NCBI RefSeq assembly: GCF_003265225.1 | Contig: NZ_CP022013.1 | Coordinates: 1,087,001-1,151,000 of the forward strand | DNA from: Mergibacter septicus | GTDB lineage: Bacteria; Pseudomonadota; Gammaproteobacteria; Enterobacterales; Pasteurellaceae | Direction of reading: 5' to 3' | DNA: 64,000 nucleotides | Part shown: piece after piece, positions 40,947 to 52,900 of the stretch | How positions within the stretch are numbered: position 1 is the first letter of the stretch | Layout of the letters: every line of letters starts with the position of its first letter | Notes under the pieces: model-generated | What the model saw: only the letters and a program-made list of their open reading frames with translations | Databases searched by the model: none | What the model was told of the DNA's origin: nothing | Translations under genes and position numbers: made by a program

Positions 40947-43388
40947 ATGAACGAACCTAGATCCTATCTTGAGCAACGAAAACAAGTTCATAAATTCGGT
41001 GGAAGTAGTCTTGCTAGCGCTGAATTAATCAAAGCAATGGCAAATAACATTCATCATTATGGTGATGACAATGATCTAATTATCGTTTCGGCTATGGGAA
41101 AAACCACGAATCATTTAATTGAATGGGTCGAAAATGCCATAAAAAATCCTTTAATTGCCCATCGTATTTTACAAACTCTAAAAAACTATTATTTATCAAT
41201 TAGCAAACAACTCCTCGCCGATCCTGAACCAATTAACCGTGAATTTTTAGATGATTTACTCCGCTTATCTGCACTTTTAGATCAACCCTTTTCAGACCAA
41301 ATTTATGCTGAAGTCGTTGGTCATGGCGAAATTTGGTCAGCGAGATTAATCGCAGCGTATCTGACCCAATTAGAAATGCCTGCTATTTTTATCGATGCAA
41401 GGCATTTTATGTTTGCTGAGCATACGATTCTCCCCCAAGTTAATGAAAGTATCAGCCGTGCTAAACTACAACAAATTCTCGCTACTTATCCTAACCAGCG
41501 TTTAGTTATTACAGGCTTTATTAGCCGTAACCAACATGGAGAAACCGTTTTACTCGGTCGCAATGGTTCAGATTATTCAGCAACACAAATTGCCGCTTTA
41601 GCAGGCATCAATAAAGTAACACTCTGGAGTGATGTAGCAGGGGTCTATTCAGCCGATCCACATGAAGTAAAAAGTGCTGAACTACTTACATTTTTACGTT
41701 TAGATGAAGTCAATGAACTTGCTCGGCTTGCAACCCCAATTTTACATACTCGCACCTTAGAGCCTGTTAAGCATCATCAACTAACACTTGAACTTCGTAG
41801 TAGTTTAAAGCCAGAAAAAGGGATAACACGCATCGAACACGCCTTAAGCACCTATCCACGAGGAAAAATTATTACCTACCACAATAAAATAGGCATAATT
41901 GAGTTAGTCATTCCTAAAAATCAGCAAATAGATAGTTGGCTAAAACGCTTGCAGTTATGGTTAGAAGAAAAACAGTTAGATCCATTAGTACAACATCTTG
42001 ATCAACAAAACCGTACTTTGCAATTAGCCTATACAAATGAGTATATCGATCAAATCTTTGTTTTCTTTAAACATTTACCACTGATTACTGATTCTATTTC
42101 AATCCGTTATGATCTCGCTTTGCTCGGGCTTGTTGGGGCTGGGGTGTGCCAAAATTCATTGCAAATGCTACGTTTCTCACAATGGTTAAAAACCCAACCT
42201 GTTGAATTAATTTGGCAATCTCCACAAAATATCAGTATTGTGGCGTTACTCCGTCAACCAGTGAATAAAGAGCTATTACGCAGTGTGCATGATGATCTTT
42301 TTCGAGCACATAAAAAAATTGGTATTGTCGTTCTTGGAAAAGGAGAAGTTGCCAAAACGTGGTTAAATTTGTTTCAAACTGAACAAGAAAAAATTGCCGC
42401 CCGCAGTCATTTCGATTTTTCATTGGTCGGAATAGTTTCAAGTCAAAAAGCTTGGTTAGATTATCAAGGATTACTACCTCAACTTACTGAAACAGAACTG
42501 GATAATATTTTTGATCAGCACGCCCAAACTCTCCAACCTACCGAACTGTTACAATGGCTAAAACAACACCCATTTGATGAATTAGTTATTTTAGATATTA
42601 CCAATAGTGATCTAGTCGCTAAACATTATATTGATTATGCGAAGCACGGCTTTCACGTCATTAGTGCCAACAAACGTGCTGCCGCATTTGAATTAGAACA
42701 GTACCACCAAATTGAGAATGCGTTCTATCAATCTGGTAGCCATTGGTTATATAACGCAACCGTGGGCGGAGGATTACCGATTAATACCATTGTGCAGGAT
42801 CTGGTCGAAAGTGGTGATACTATTCTTTCAATTGAAGGCACTTTTTCAAGTACACTCGCTTGGTTATTTTATCAATATGATGGCACTACTCCCTTCTCAC
42901 AACTAGTTGAATCAGCTTGGCAACAAGGTATGACGGAAAGTGATCCCCGAGATGATCTTAGTGGCTTAGATGCTTTACGTAAACTACTGATCGTTGCCCG
43001 TAGTGCAGGCTATAACTTAGACAAAAAAGATGTCAAAATTCATTCTTTAGTACCGAATGGTACAGAAACATTACCCTTATGTGATTTCTTTGAACAATTA
43101 CACCAACTAGATCAAAAAATCTTTGAACGTTATCAAGATGCCCAAGATGATCATCTGATGCTCCGCTATGTAGCACGTTTTCAATATAATGGGCAATCAA
43201 GCATTAGTCTAGATTTACTCTCTCCAGAAGATCCTATCAGTCAAACCCTTCCGGGGGAAAATTTATTTTTAATCAAAAGTTTATGGTACCGAGATAATCC
43301 TTTAGTGATACACGGACCGAGTTCAGGAGTCAAACTGACTGCGGGTGCAATTCAAGCGGATTTAAACCGCTTAGTAAAATTATTATAA
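40947..43388 (+). CDS. metL: bifunctional aspartokinase II / homoserine dehydrogenase II
   Basis: An 813-residue enzyme making aspartyl phosphate and homoserine in the methionine branch. The kinase domain starts at KFGGSSLASAE (about 16) with SDYSATQIAALAGI (about 208). ACT-like regulatory sequence lies at 300-450. The homoserine dehydrogenase part begins at VLGKGEVAKTW (about 460), with SANKRAA and SGLDALRKLLIVARSAG motifs. AAAGGAGGC precedes the ATG. In enterics metB precedes metL; here it does not. Confidence 0.95.
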   Translation: MNEPRSYLEQRKQVHKFGGSSLASAELIKAMANNIHHYGDDNDLIIVSAMGKTTNHLIEWVENAIKNPLIAHRILQTLKNYYLSISKQLLADPEPINREFLDDLLRLSALLDQPFSDQIYAEVVGHGEIWSARLIAAYLTQLEMPAIFIDARHFMFAEHTILPQVNESISRAKLQQILATYPNQRLVITGFISRNQHGETVLLGRNGSDYSATQIAALAGINKVTLWSDVAGVYSADPHEVKSAELLTFLRLDEVNELARLATPILHTRTLEPVKHHQLTLELRSSLKPEKGITRIEHALSTYPRGKIITYHNKIGIIELVIPKNQQIDSWLKRLQLWLEEKQLDPLVQHLDQQNRTLQLAYTNEYIDQIFVFFKHLPLITDSISIRYDLALLGLVGAGVCQNSLQMLRFSQWLKTQPVELIWQSPQNISIVALLRQPVNKELLRSVHDDLFRAHKKIGIVVLGKGEVAKTWLNLFQTEQEKIAARSHFDFSLVGIVSSQKAWLDYQGLLPQLTETELDNIFDQHAQTLQPTELLQWLKQHPFDELVILDITNSDLVAKHYIDYAKHGFHVISANKRAAAFELEQYHQIENAFYQSGSHWLYNATVGGGLPINTIVQDLVESGDTILSIEGTFSSTLAWLFYQYDGTTPFSQLVESAWQQGMTESDPRDDLSGLDALRKLLIVARSAGYNLDKKDVKIHSLVPNGTETLPLCDFFEQLHQLDQKIFERYQDAQDDHLMLRYVARFQYNGQSSISLDLLSPEDPISQTLPGENLFLIKSLWYRDNPLVIHGPSSGVKLTAGAIQADLNRLVKLL

Positions 43389-43400
43389 AAGGAGAACACA

Positions 43401-44618
43401 ATGATCCGTACTAATCCCATCATTGCTATTATTGCTGGTGAAGTTTCTGGCGATATTCTCGCTGCAGGATTAATCAATGCTTTAAAAATTCGCTATCCAG
43501 ATGCCAAATTTATTGGTGTTGCAGGACCACAAATGGTTGCTGCAGGTTGTGAAAAACTTGCGGATATGGAAGAATTAGCCGTTATGGGGCTAACTGAAGT
43601 GATTAAACATCTACCAAGATTATTAAAATTACGCCAATCTCTGCTTAAACAATTCCTTGCCCTAAAACCCGATATTTTCATTGGTATTGATGCCCCTGAC
43701 TTTAATTTAGATCTAGAAATTAAATTAAAACAAAACGGAATTAAAACCCTTCACTACGTTAGCCCTTCGGTGTGGGCATGGCGACAAAAAAGAGTACATA
43801 AAATAGCTAAAGCAGTAGATATGCTGTTAGCCTTATTACCCTTTGAAAAAGCTTTTTATGATCGGTTTAATGTGCCTTGTCGTTTTGTTGGACATACAAT
43901 GGCAGATAGCCTGCCATTAAAACCTAATCGTGATGAAGCTTGTCGTTTATTAGGCATCGATCGACAACAACGCTACCTCGCATTACTACCGGGAAGTAGA
44001 CAAGCAGAAATTGAATTTCTTGCCGAACCTTTTCTACAAACTGTACGCTTATTACAGCAAAAATATCCTAAGTTACAAGTCCTCGTTCCTCTTGTCAACT
44101 CTAAACGTAAAGCTCAGTTTGCACAAATTGTGGCAGAAAAAGCAACTGACTTAAACCTAACGCTCTTAGATGGGCAAGCTCGCCAAGCAATGATCGTTGC
44201 TGAAGCAACGCTATTAGCTTCAGGCACTGCGGCACTTGAATGTATGCTATGTAAGTCGCCAATGGTAGTGGCTTATCGAATGAAAAGTAGTACTTATTGG
44301 CTGGCAAAACGTCTAGTTAAAACTAAATATATTTCATTACCAAACTTACTAGCAGATCAAGCGATTATCCCTGAAATGATCCAAGCGGATTGCCAAGCAG
44401 AAAAATTAGCTGAAAAACTTTCAATCTATCTGGAAACAACACCACAAGCCCGCTTAAAACGTCATTCCTTGCTACAACGCTTTACCGATCTACATCGTTT
44501 AATTCAGCAAGATGCAGATCATCAAGCGGCTCAAGCGGTTATCGATCTGCTTGAACACCCGATGCAACTTCCAGATACTCAAAAAATATCAGGAGAAGTA
44601 AAAAATGACACGCTTTAA
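43401..44618 (+). CDS. lpxB: lipid-A-disaccharide synthase
   Basis: A 405-residue GT19 glycosyltransferase that joins two glucosamine units in lipid [18 protein letters not shown] (13-30), [14 protein letters not shown] and [11 protein letters not shown] are family hallmarks. The last 20 residues extend past E. coli LpxB. It starts 12 bp after metL with AAGGAG, and overlaps rnhB by 14 bp. lpxA does not lie upstream. Confidence 0.96.
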   Translation: MIRTNPIIAIIAGEVSGDILAAGLINALKIRYPDAKFIGVAGPQMVAAGCEKLADMEELAVMGLTEVIKHLPRLLKLRQSLLKQFLALKPDIFIGIDAPDFNLDLEIKLKQNGIKTLHYVSPSVWAWRQKRVHKIAKAVDMLLALLPFEKAFYDRFNVPCRFVGHTMADSLPLKPNRDEACRLLGIDRQQRYLALLPGSRQAEIEFLAEPFLQTVRLLQQKYPKLQVLVPLVNSKRKAQFAQIVAEKATDLNLTLLDGQARQAMIVAEATLLASGTAALECMLCKSPMVVAYRMKSSTYWLAKRLVKTKYISLPNLLADQAIIPEMIQADCQAEKLAEKLSIYLETTPQARLKRHSLLQRFTDLHRLIQQDADHQAAQAVIDLLEHPMQLPDTQKISGEVKNDTL

Positions 44619-45204
44619 TTATCCGAATATTGACTTAATCGCTGGCGTTGATGAAGTTGGGAGAGGTCCTTTGATTGGAGCTGTTGTTACTGCCGCAGTT
44701 ATCCTCGATCCTAATACACCGATCCTAGGATTAAATGATTCTAAAAAGCTATCTGATAAGAAACGATTAAGTTTAGCCGAAGAAATTAAAGCAAAAGCTC
44801 TCGCTTGGAGTTTAGGGCGAGCCGAAGCAGAAGAGATAGATCAACTTAATATCTTACACGCCACAATGTTAGCCATGCAAAGGGCGATTGATAATCTTAA
44901 GATCCGTCCTAATTTTGTCTTAATTGATGGCAATCGAATTCCACCACAACTCACTATCCCTGCTCAAGCGGTGGTAAAAGGCGATAGTTTAGTCGCAGAA
45001 ATTAGCGCCGCCTCTATTTTAGCAAAAGTTACTCGAGATCAAGAGATGTTAATCTTAGCTGAACAATATCCCGAATACGGATTTGAACAACATAAAGGCT
45101 ATCCAACTAAACTACATTTAGAAAAATTAGCCACCTATGGTGCTTTACCCCAACATCGTAAAAGTTTTGCACCTGTTCGCCGAATATTAGCGAATAAAAC
45201 TTAA
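44605..45204 (+). CDS. rnhB: ribonuclease HII
   Basis: A 199-residue enzyme that removes ribonucleotides from [22 protein letters not shown] has the first catalytic Asp-Glu pair, LIDGNRIP the third acid and [12 protein letters not shown] the fourth Asp. The lpxB-rnhB overlap follows enteric order. Confidence 0.97.
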   Translation: MTRFNYPNIDLIAGVDEVGRGPLIGAVVTAAVILDPNTPILGLNDSKKLSDKKRLSLAEEIKAKALAWSLGRAEAEEIDQLNILHATMLAMQRAIDNLKIRPNFVLIDGNRIPPQLTIPAQAVVKGDSLVAEISAASILAKVTRDQEMLILAEQYPEYGFEQHKGYPTKLHLEKLATYGALPQHRKSFAPVRRILANKT

Positions 45205-45222
45205 AAATCATTGGAAATAACT

Positions 45223-46032
45223 ATGCCAAATCAAGTAACCGCATTAAATATCTACCCAATAAAATCAAGCCAAGCTTATCCTTTGCGACAAAGTGAAGTT
45301 TCACCTCAAGGCTTAGTTTTCGATCGTACTTTTATGCTAACCGAGTTGGACGGGCATTTTATTACTGCTCGTAAAGATGCAGAACTATTCAAATTTTCTT
45401 CAATTCCCGCTTGGGATAGCCTACAAGTCATTCATCAAGATGGCTCTCAAATTCTTGTCAAACATCAGGAATTTACCACCGAAACAAGCTGTCAAGTATG
45501 GGACGATCAATTTAACGCTCTTATTGCACCCGAAAAGATCAACCAGTGGTTTAGCCAAAAAATTGGACGTCCAGTGCAACTTCGTTGGTTAGGAGAGAAC
45601 AGTCAGAGAGTTATCGAAAAATACCCTACCCACCCTCTATCCTTTGCTGATGCTTATCCGATTTTACTGGTTAGTTTGTCCTCTCTCACCAAACTACAAC
45701 AACACTGCTCACCTTTGCTAGATATCCAACAATTTCGTGGAAATATTATTATTAATGGAGATCAACCTTTTTCTGAAGAAAACTGGCAAAAAATCCAAAT
45801 TGGTGAAGTAACTTTTCTACACACTAAGCCTTCAACTCGTTGTATTCTCACCGCAAGAGATCCTAACACAGGGGAACTAGACCCTCGCCTAGAACCATTT
45901 CGTAGCTTAAAAAAACTGAATAGAAACGCACAAGGAGAACCCGTTTTTGGGATCAATCTTTTACCACTAAACAGTGGGATTATTAAAGTTGGAGATGAAA
46001 TTAATATTCTGGAATATCGCACAATATCTTAA
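45223..46032 (+). CDS. ycbX: YcbX-type MOSC-domain protein
   Basis: 269 residues from ATG 45223 (a TTG 12 bases earlier is less likely). The N-terminal MOSC beta-barrel (LNIYPIKSSQAYPLRQSEVSPQGLVFDRTFML) and the MOSC domain with the conserved Cys in STRCILTARDPNTGELD are visible. In E. coli, YcbX is a molybdenum enzyme that reduces N-hydroxylated bases. A C-terminal ferredoxin domain is absent, as in shorter family members. Confidence 0.88.
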   Translation: MPNQVTALNIYPIKSSQAYPLRQSEVSPQGLVFDRTFMLTELDGHFITARKDAELFKFSSIPAWDSLQVIHQDGSQILVKHQEFTTETSCQVWDDQFNALIAPEKINQWFSQKIGRPVQLRWLGENSQRVIEKYPTHPLSFADAYPILLVSLSSLTKLQQHCSPLLDIQQFRGNIIINGDQPFSEENWQKIQIGEVTFLHTKPSTRCILTARDPNTGELDPRLEPFRSLKKLNRNAQGEPVFGINLLPLNSGIIKVGDEINILEYRTIS

Positions 46033-46039
46033 AAAAGAT

Positions 46040-46066
46040 AAAGGGCTATTCAAAAAATAGCCCTTT
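46040..46066. terminator. bidirectional terminator between ycbX and rnb
   Basis: AAAGGGCTATT (46040-46050) and AATAGCCCTTT (46056-46066) form a perfect 11-bp stem with loop CAAAA. Confidence 0.92.
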
Positions 46067-46107
46067 GGAAATTTAAAATATTGAGAAAATAATGGCGTAT
46101 AACCGAA

Positions 46108-48093
46108 TTACCCTTCAATTAATTCTCCCACAATACTTCTTGTTTCTAATTTGACTGTGGTTAATTTTAATTTAACCGTTTGACCAAGTTGATATTTTCT
46201 TTCGCCTTTAATATATAAAGCTAATTGATCACTATTTACCGCTATTTCTTCTTTATTTGAATGTAAAGTTGGCAAAGGAATAAAAACAGTGGCACCATTG
46301 TCATTTAAAACTACTCTTAATCCACCACGTGAGATATCAACAATCTCAGCCTGATATTCAAGATTTTGTTCAACTTTAGGTGCAAGATAAATTGCATATA
46401 GCCAGTCGGCAATATCTCGTTCAACTAAACGATTTTGTTTACGTGCTTCTTGTAAACGTGCCAGAATACTAGCTTCAGGTGGTTGGCAAGGTTGCTGGTG
46501 TAATACGGCTTTAATTAAACGGTGATTAACCATATCGCTATATTTACGAATGGGTGATGTCCAAGTCGCATATCCTTCTAAACCTAAACCGAAATGCGGT
46601 GCTAATTCCGTTTTAAATTCAGCAAAAGAGAGATAACGGCGTAATCTCAATTCTAAGTAATGTTGTTGCTCCCCTTCCAGATCACGTTGCATTTGGCAGT
46701 AACCTGCTAATGTTGTGAGCTTATCTAAAGCATAACGTTCCGCTAATTGTGCCGTATTTGACTGATCGGCTAAGTTATCTAATAAAAATTGTTGTGCATT
46801 TGCTAAGAATTTTTTATCAAACCCACTGTGGGTGTTGAAAATACCACAACCTGCATTTTTGGCTAAGAATTGTGCTGCACAAATATTAGCGACAATCATA
46901 CATTCTTCAACAATACGGTTTGCAATGCGGCGATATTCTGCTCGAATCTCTTTAACCTCACCATTTTCAGCCAAAATAAAACTATAATCAGGACGATCTT
47001 TAAATATCAGTGCGTGTTTAGTACGCCAATCAATCCGTGCGAGGGTAAATTGATGCAATGCTTTAATTTGTTGTCGAGTATCCTCATCTACTGGTTGCCA
47101 TCTTCCTGTTATTTGCTCAATAAAATCCGATACATCGTCATAAGCTAATTTTGCTTTTGATTCAATCCAAGCTAGTTGAAAACTAGGTTCATTAACTAAA
47201 GCCCCCTCTAAATTCACTATTAATTGACACACTACCGCTGGACGTTTTTGCTGTGGCATCAGGGAACAGAGTTGATCCGATAATTCTCGTGGCAACATTG
47301 GAATATTAAAGCCTGGCAGATAGTTGGTAAAACAACGTTGTCTCGCATCACGTTCAATTTGGCTATCTTCTGGAATATAAGCAGTTGGATCCGCAATCGC
47401 TACCCATAATTGCCACCCTCTTTGTTGCTGTTCTACCGTATAAATCGGTTCAATATAGAGTGCATCATCCATATCCTGAGTAGATACTGAATCAATGGTA
47501 ACAAAATGTAAATGCGTCAGGTCTTGACGTTCCACGCTCTGATCAAAAGGATAGTCGTCTAGTCCTATAACTGGTTCTCTTGGTTGTTGATGGCGTGCTA
47601 ACGTTACCCACCAAGGTGCAAATTGATCATCAGCTCGACAGATTAATTGCTCTACTTTTGCACTAAAGAAACGTTGATCTCGTAAAGGATGATTTTTTAA
47701 AGTTGCAACAACCCAATCTCCATCAGATAATTTTTGTTCGCATTGTTTTGATACACTAGCAGAAATAGGCTGTTTAATATTGGGATGATCGACAAAAAGT
47801 TGTAGTTTATTATCTTTATTAAAATGAACTCGAGCAATAAAACGGGTTAAAAACGGCTCCAATAAACTCTCTGGTTCTGCCTGCTCTTTACCGTCCACCG
47901 TTTCAATTAATGCACAAATTTTATCGCCGTGCATCACTTTTTTCATCGCTGGTGGAGGAAGAAAATAACTTTTTTTATCACATTCTAAAAAGCCATAAGC
48001 TTTATCTGTGCTTTTTACCGTGCCTTCAACTTTTGGTTTATTATCACGAATTTGTTGTTTTAACTGACTTAATAAAGGATTATTTTGAAACAT
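46108..48093 (-). CDS. rnb: exoribonuclease II
   Basis: A 661-residue 3'-5' exoribonuclease. Two N-terminal cold-shock domains (1-170) lead to the RNB domain with the acid cluster in SVSTQDMDDALYIEP (about 213). The C-terminal S1 domain starts near 570 (NLEYQAEIVDISRGGLRVVLND). GYATWTSPIRKYSDMVNHRLI is also typical of RNase II/R. Confidence 0.96.
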   Translation of the reverse strand: MFQNNPLLSQLKQQIRDNKPKVEGTVKSTDKAYGFLECDKKSYFLPPPAMKKVMHGDKICALIETVDGKEQAEPESLLEPFLTRFIARVHFNKDNKLQLFVDHPNIKQPISASVSKQCEQKLSDGDWVVATLKNHPLRDQRFFSAKVEQLICRADDQFAPWWVTLARHQQPREPVIGLDDYPFDQSVERQDLTHLHFVTIDSVSTQDMDDALYIEPIYTVEQQQRGWQLWVAIADPTAYIPEDSQIERDARQRCFTNYLPGFNIPMLPRELSDQLCSLMPQQKRPAVVCQLIVNLEGALVNEPSFQLAWIESKAKLAYDDVSDFIEQITGRWQPVDEDTRQQIKALHQFTLARIDWRTKHALIFKDRPDYSFILAENGEVKEIRAEYRRIANRIVEECMIVANICAAQFLAKNAGCGIFNTHSGFDKKFLANAQQFLLDNLADQSNTAQLAERYALDKLTTLAGYCQMQRDLEGEQQHYLELRLRRYLSFAEFKTELAPHFGLGLEGYATWTSPIRKYSDMVNHRLIKAVLHQQPCQPPEASILARLQEARKQNRLVERDIADWLYAIYLAPKVEQNLEYQAEIVDISRGGLRVVLNDNGATVFIPLPTLHSNKEEIAVNSDQLALYIKGERKYQLGQTVKLKLTTVKLETRSIVGELIEG

Positions 48094-48129
48094 TAGTGTA
48101 TGGTTCGCTAAATTGATAGTTATAGAGAA

Positions 48130-48153
48130 AGGGCGTAGTTATTACTACGCCCT
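48130..48153 (-). terminator. terminator of fabI
   Basis: AGGGCGTAG (48130-48138) and CTACGCCCT (48145-48153) form a 9-bp stem; on the minus strand TTTCTC follows. Confidence 0.8.
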
Positions 48154-48170
48154 ATTTAGTGAAAAAGAAA

Positions 48171-48959
48171 TTAAGCTAAATCTAATTCACTCATCGCAGT
48201 AATACTAAAACCTGCATCAACATGTAGCACTTCACCTGTGATACCAGCTGCTAAATCTGAACATAAAAAGGCGGCAGTATTACCTACATCTTCGATAGTA
48301 ACGGTGCGACGTAATGGGGCAGTCCCTTCAAAATGGCTAAGCATTTTCTTAAAGTTTTTAATACCTGAAGCGGCTAAAGTACGAATTGGACCTGCTGAAA
48401 TTGCATTAACTCGCACGCCCTCTTTCCCCATTGCTGCCGCCATATAACGTGTATTTGCTTCTAATGAAGCTTTCGCTAAGCCCATCACATTATAATTAGG
48501 AATTGCACGTTCAGCCCCTAAGTAAGAAAGTGTAACTAATGCAGCACCCGGGTTTAAATGAGGACGAGCCGCTTTTGCCATTGCAACAAAGCTATATGCA
48601 CTAATATCGTGAGCAATACGGAAACCTTCACGATTAACCGCATTAACATAATCACCATCTAGTTGATCCCCCGGTGCAAAAGCAATAGCGTGAACAAAAC
48701 CATCAAAGTTATCCCAATGTTTATTTAATTCTGCAAAACATTGTTCAATACTTTCATCTGTTCCTACATCACAAGGAATAACAATTGATGAACCTAATTC
48801 TTTGGCAAATTCTTCTACTCTACTTTTTAGTTTATCATTTTGATAAGTAAAGGCTAATTCAGCCCCCTCACGACGCATTGCTTGAGCAACACCATAAGCA
48901 ATTGAACGATTACTCGCTACACCTGCAATTAAAATACGCTTGTTAGTTAAAAAACCCAT
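48171..48959 (-). CDS. fabI: enoyl-ACP reductase (NADH)
   Basis: A 262-residue SDR that completes each fatty-acid elongation cycle. [21 protein letters not shown] is the NADH-binding start, and Tyr-x6-Lys is in [38 protein letters not shown] is the substrate-loop region targeted by triclosan. Confidence 0.97.
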   Translation of the reverse strand: MGFLTNKRILIAGVASNRSIAYGVAQAMRREGAELAFTYQNDKLKSRVEEFAKELGSSIVIPCDVGTDESIEQCFAELNKHWDNFDGFVHAIAFAPGDQLDGDYVNAVNREGFRIAHDISAYSFVAMAKAARPHLNPGAALVTLSYLGAERAIPNYNVMGLAKASLEANTRYMAAAMGKEGVRVNAISAGPIRTLAASGIKNFKKMLSHFEGTAPLRRTVTIEDVGNTAAFLCSDLAAGITGEVLHVDAGFSITAMSELDLA

Positions 48960-49045
48960 ATTATTTTCCTTTTGTCAGTGCTATCTCAATATGATAGCAA
49001 TAAATAAATGTGGCGAATTATACCAGAATTTAGCTAAGCGACAAC

Positions 49046-49822
49046 TTAAGCTGGATTATCAATATCTTTAAACTCAACATCAAAGCCATATTCTGCGGCT
49101 AACCACTCGCCTAATACTTTGACACCATAACGTTCGGTAGCGTGATGTCCTGCTGCAAAAAAATGTATGCCTTGTTCTCGAGCTGAATGAACAGTTTGTT
49201 CTGATACCTCACCGCTAATAAAGGCATCACATCCCTGACTTGCAGCTAGATCAATGTATCCTTGTCCACCACCAGTGCAAATTCCAATATGTTGAATTAA
49301 GCCCTCAGTCTCTTCAATACCACTAGCTGAAAACGGAGGACAATGTAAACAAGCTCGCCCTAATTTAGCGGAAATTAATGCTGCAAAAGTCTTTGCATTA
49401 ACTGGTTCGACCAATTTTCCTTTCATCGGAATGGAGTACTTACCACTTTCTAACGGTTGTAATTCTTTAATACCTAATAATTCAGCTAATTGTGCATTAT
49501 TTCCTAAAGAGGGGTGGATATCTAAAGGTAAGTGGTAAGCAAAAAGATTAAGATCATTTTGTAATAGGGTTTTTATTCTCCGCCCTTTCATACCTAGAAT
49601 ACAAGGATTTTCACTTTTCCAAAAATAGCCGTGATGGACTAAAAGTGCATCTGCTTGTTGAGCCACTGCATAATCAATCAATGCTTGAGATGCAGTAACA
49701 CCAGTAATAATTTTCTTAACTTGTGGTCGTCCTTCAACCTGTAAACCATTAGGGGCATAATCACTAATATTAGTTGCATCTAATTTTTGGTTAATGATGC
49801 GTTCTAATTCTATATTTAACAT
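49046..49822 (-). CDS. ybgI: Nif3/YbgI family metal-binding protein
   Basis: A 258-residue Nif3-like protein. Metal ligands appear in DALLVHHGYFWK, AYHLPLDIH and FFAAGHHATERYG. The GTG-rich GICTGGGQGYIDLA lies in the middle. The family is conserved but the role is unsettled; GTP cyclohydrolase and metal chaperone ideas exist. Confidence 0.93.
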   Translation of the reverse strand: MLNIELERIINQKLDATNISDYAPNGLQVEGRPQVKKIITGVTASQALIDYAVAQQADALLVHHGYFWKSENPCILGMKGRRIKTLLQNDLNLFAYHLPLDIHPSLGNNAQLAELLGIKELQPLESGKYSIPMKGKLVEPVNAKTFAALISAKLGRACLHCPPFSASGIEETEGLIQHIGICTGGGQGYIDLAASQGCDAFISGEVSEQTVHSAREQGIHFFAAGHHATERYGVKVLGEWLAAEYGFDVEFKDIDNPA

Positions 49823-49987
49823 TCACTTATCCTATCGATGTTCAAAAATCTTTGCTAGTGTAGCACAAACCGCCTTTAACAAAATAAAAACTACCCCGCC
49901 AAAGTAAAAAATTAGACCTATTTGCTAGTTCTGGTTAAACTAAGGCGTTTTATGATTTTATTGGCTAGGATCCTATACACTTAAATA

Positions 49988-52900
49988 ATGATGAACAGTT
50001 TTTTTAATTTTCCGCTACCAACCAAGGCAAACGATCATAAAGTACTAGGGAATGTAATTGCAGACAGTGATACCTTAGTGATTGTTGAAAGTGCTAAACG
50101 CTATCAAGGCTTAATCGTTGTTGTTACTGCAGATACTCGTACCGCACGCCGTTTACAACAAAACTTATTCCAATTTAACCTTCAAGCACAAGTTTTTCCT
50201 GACTGGGAAACCTTACCTTATGATAGTTTTTCACCCCATCAAGACATTATTTCATCTCGACTAAGTGCTTTATTTTACTTACAAAATAGGAAAAATGGAG
50301 TACTTATTCTACCCGTTTCAACCTTAATGCAACGTCTTTGTCCACCTGAATTTCTCCAACAAAATGTCTTATTAATTCAAAAAGGGGATCGCTATCAACT
50401 TGAACGTTTTCGTCTCCAGTTGGAAAAAGCAGGTTATCGTGCAGTGGAACAAGTATTAGAACATGGCGAGTTTGCAATGCGAGGGGCATTACTTGATCTT
50501 TTTCCAATGGGTAGCCAACAACCTTATCGGTTAGATTTTTTTGATGATGAAATTGATACTATCCGCCTATTTGATGTTGATAGCCAAAGAACAACGCATG
50601 AAATAACACATATTGAACTACTACCAGCTCACGAATTTCCAACAGATGAGAAAAGTATTGAATTTTTCCGCACTCGCTTTCGTGAATACTTTGGAGAAAT
50701 TCGCCGTGATCCCGAACATATCTATCAACAAGTTAGCAAAGGGACGCTTTCTGCGGGAATTGAATACTGGCAGCCACTATTTTTTGAAAAAATGGCGACT
50801 TTATTTGGTTATTTACCACCTGAAATGTTGTTTTTGACCTATGATAATATCAACAATGCTGCTATCCGTTTTTATCAAGATGCTGAACAACGCTATCATA
50901 GCCGTAAAGTGGATCCAATGCGTCCGCTATTACCTCCGAATGAATTATGGCTAAAAGAAGAACAGATTAATCACCACTTAAAAGCATATCCACGGCTAAA
51001 ACTTACTCGGGAAACATTAAGCAATAGTGCCAAACAAAGTAACCTTGCCGTGCAAGCGTTACCCCCATTGACAATTCAAGCTCAACATAAAGAGCCATTA
51101 CAGCAATTACGCCAATTTATTGAAAATCAAGCTGACATAACAAAATTTATTTTTTCGGTAGAAACTCAAGGACGGCGAGAAACCTTGCTTGATCTCCTCG
51201 CACCATTAAAAATAAAACCAAAAGAAATCAAGCAACTTATTCAGACCGAACAGCAAGATTTTAATCTGATGATCGGTAGTTTAGAACACGGTTTTATTCT
51301 TGAAGCAAATCAATATCACCCAACCATCGCTATTATTTGTGAAAGTGATCTGCTCGGTGAACGTATTCAACAACGCCAACGTCAACACCAAGAAAAACAG
51401 ATCAACCCCGATGCTTTAATTCGCAATCTTGCTGAACTAAAAATAGGACAACCCGTTGTTCATTTAGATCACGGTGTAGGACGGTATAATGGTCTCACTA
51501 CCCTAGAAACAGGCGGAATGCTCGCTGAATATTTAGTGTTAGAATATGCTGATCAGGCAAAACTGTATGTACCTGTTACTGCATTACATTTAATTAGCCG
51601 TTATGTAGGTGGAAACGAAGAATCCGCCCCTATTCACAAACTAGGTAGTGATAGCTGGGCAAAAACACGACAAAAAGCCGCTGAAAAAATCCGTGATGTT
51701 GCCGCTGAATTACTTGACGTTTATGCACGGCGTGAAGCGAGAGCAGGTTTCGCATTTCAATATGATAAAGAAGAATTTCGTCAATTTTGTGCCACCTTCC
51801 CTTTTGAAGAAACCTTTGACCAACAAATGGCGATTAATGCCGTCATCAGTGATATGTGTCAAACTCGCCCAATGGATCGCTTAGTCTGCGGTGATGTGGG
51901 TTTTGGGAAAACAGAAGTCGCTATGCGTGCGGCATTTCTTGCGGTAATGAATCATAAACAAGTCGCCGTACTTGTGCCTACCACCTTATTGGCTCAACAA
52001 CATTACGATAACTTTAAAGATCGTTTTGCTAACTTGCCGATTAATGTTGAAATGCTATCACGCTTTAAAACCACTAAGGAACAAAAAAACATCTTACAGC
52101 AAGTTGTTGAAGGCAAAATTGATATTCTGATTGGCACGCACAAACTTATCCAAAGTGAGGTGAAATTCCACGATCTTGGACTCTTAATCATTGATGAAGA
52201 ACATCGTTTCGGCGTTCGCCAAAAAGAAAAAATCAAACAATTAAGAGCAGATATTGATATTCTGACCTTAACCGCAACACCAATTCCTCGCACCTTAAAT
52301 ATGGCGATGAATGGTATTCGAGATCTGTCAATTATCGCTACCCCACCAGCTCGCCGTTTAAGCATCAAAACTTTTGTACGTCAAGGTGATGATCTCACTA
52401 TTCGAGAAGCTATTTTGCGTGAAATTTTACGTGGTGGACAAGTATATTATTTACATAATGATGTTGCCACGATTGAAAACTGTGCTGAAAAATTAGCTGA
52501 ATTAGTCCCTGAAGCACGCATTATCATTGGACACGGTCAAATGCGAGAACGGGAGTTAGAACGTGTTATGAGTGATTTTTATCACCAACGTTACAACCTT
52601 TTAGTCTGCACAACTATTATTGAAACAGGTATTGATATACCTAGTGCTAACACAATTATTATTGAACGTGCCGACCGCTTTGGTTTAGCTCAACTCCATC
52701 AATTACGAGGACGTGTTGGACGTTCCCATCATCAAGCCTATGCCTATTTACTCACCCCACCACCAAAATTAATGAGTAAAGATGCCCAAAAACGCTTAGA
52801 AGCATTAGGCAGTCTTGATAATCTTGGTGCAGGTTTTGTTCTTGCCACTCACGACCTAGAAATTCGTGGTGCTGGGGAATTACTCGGTTCCGAACAAAGT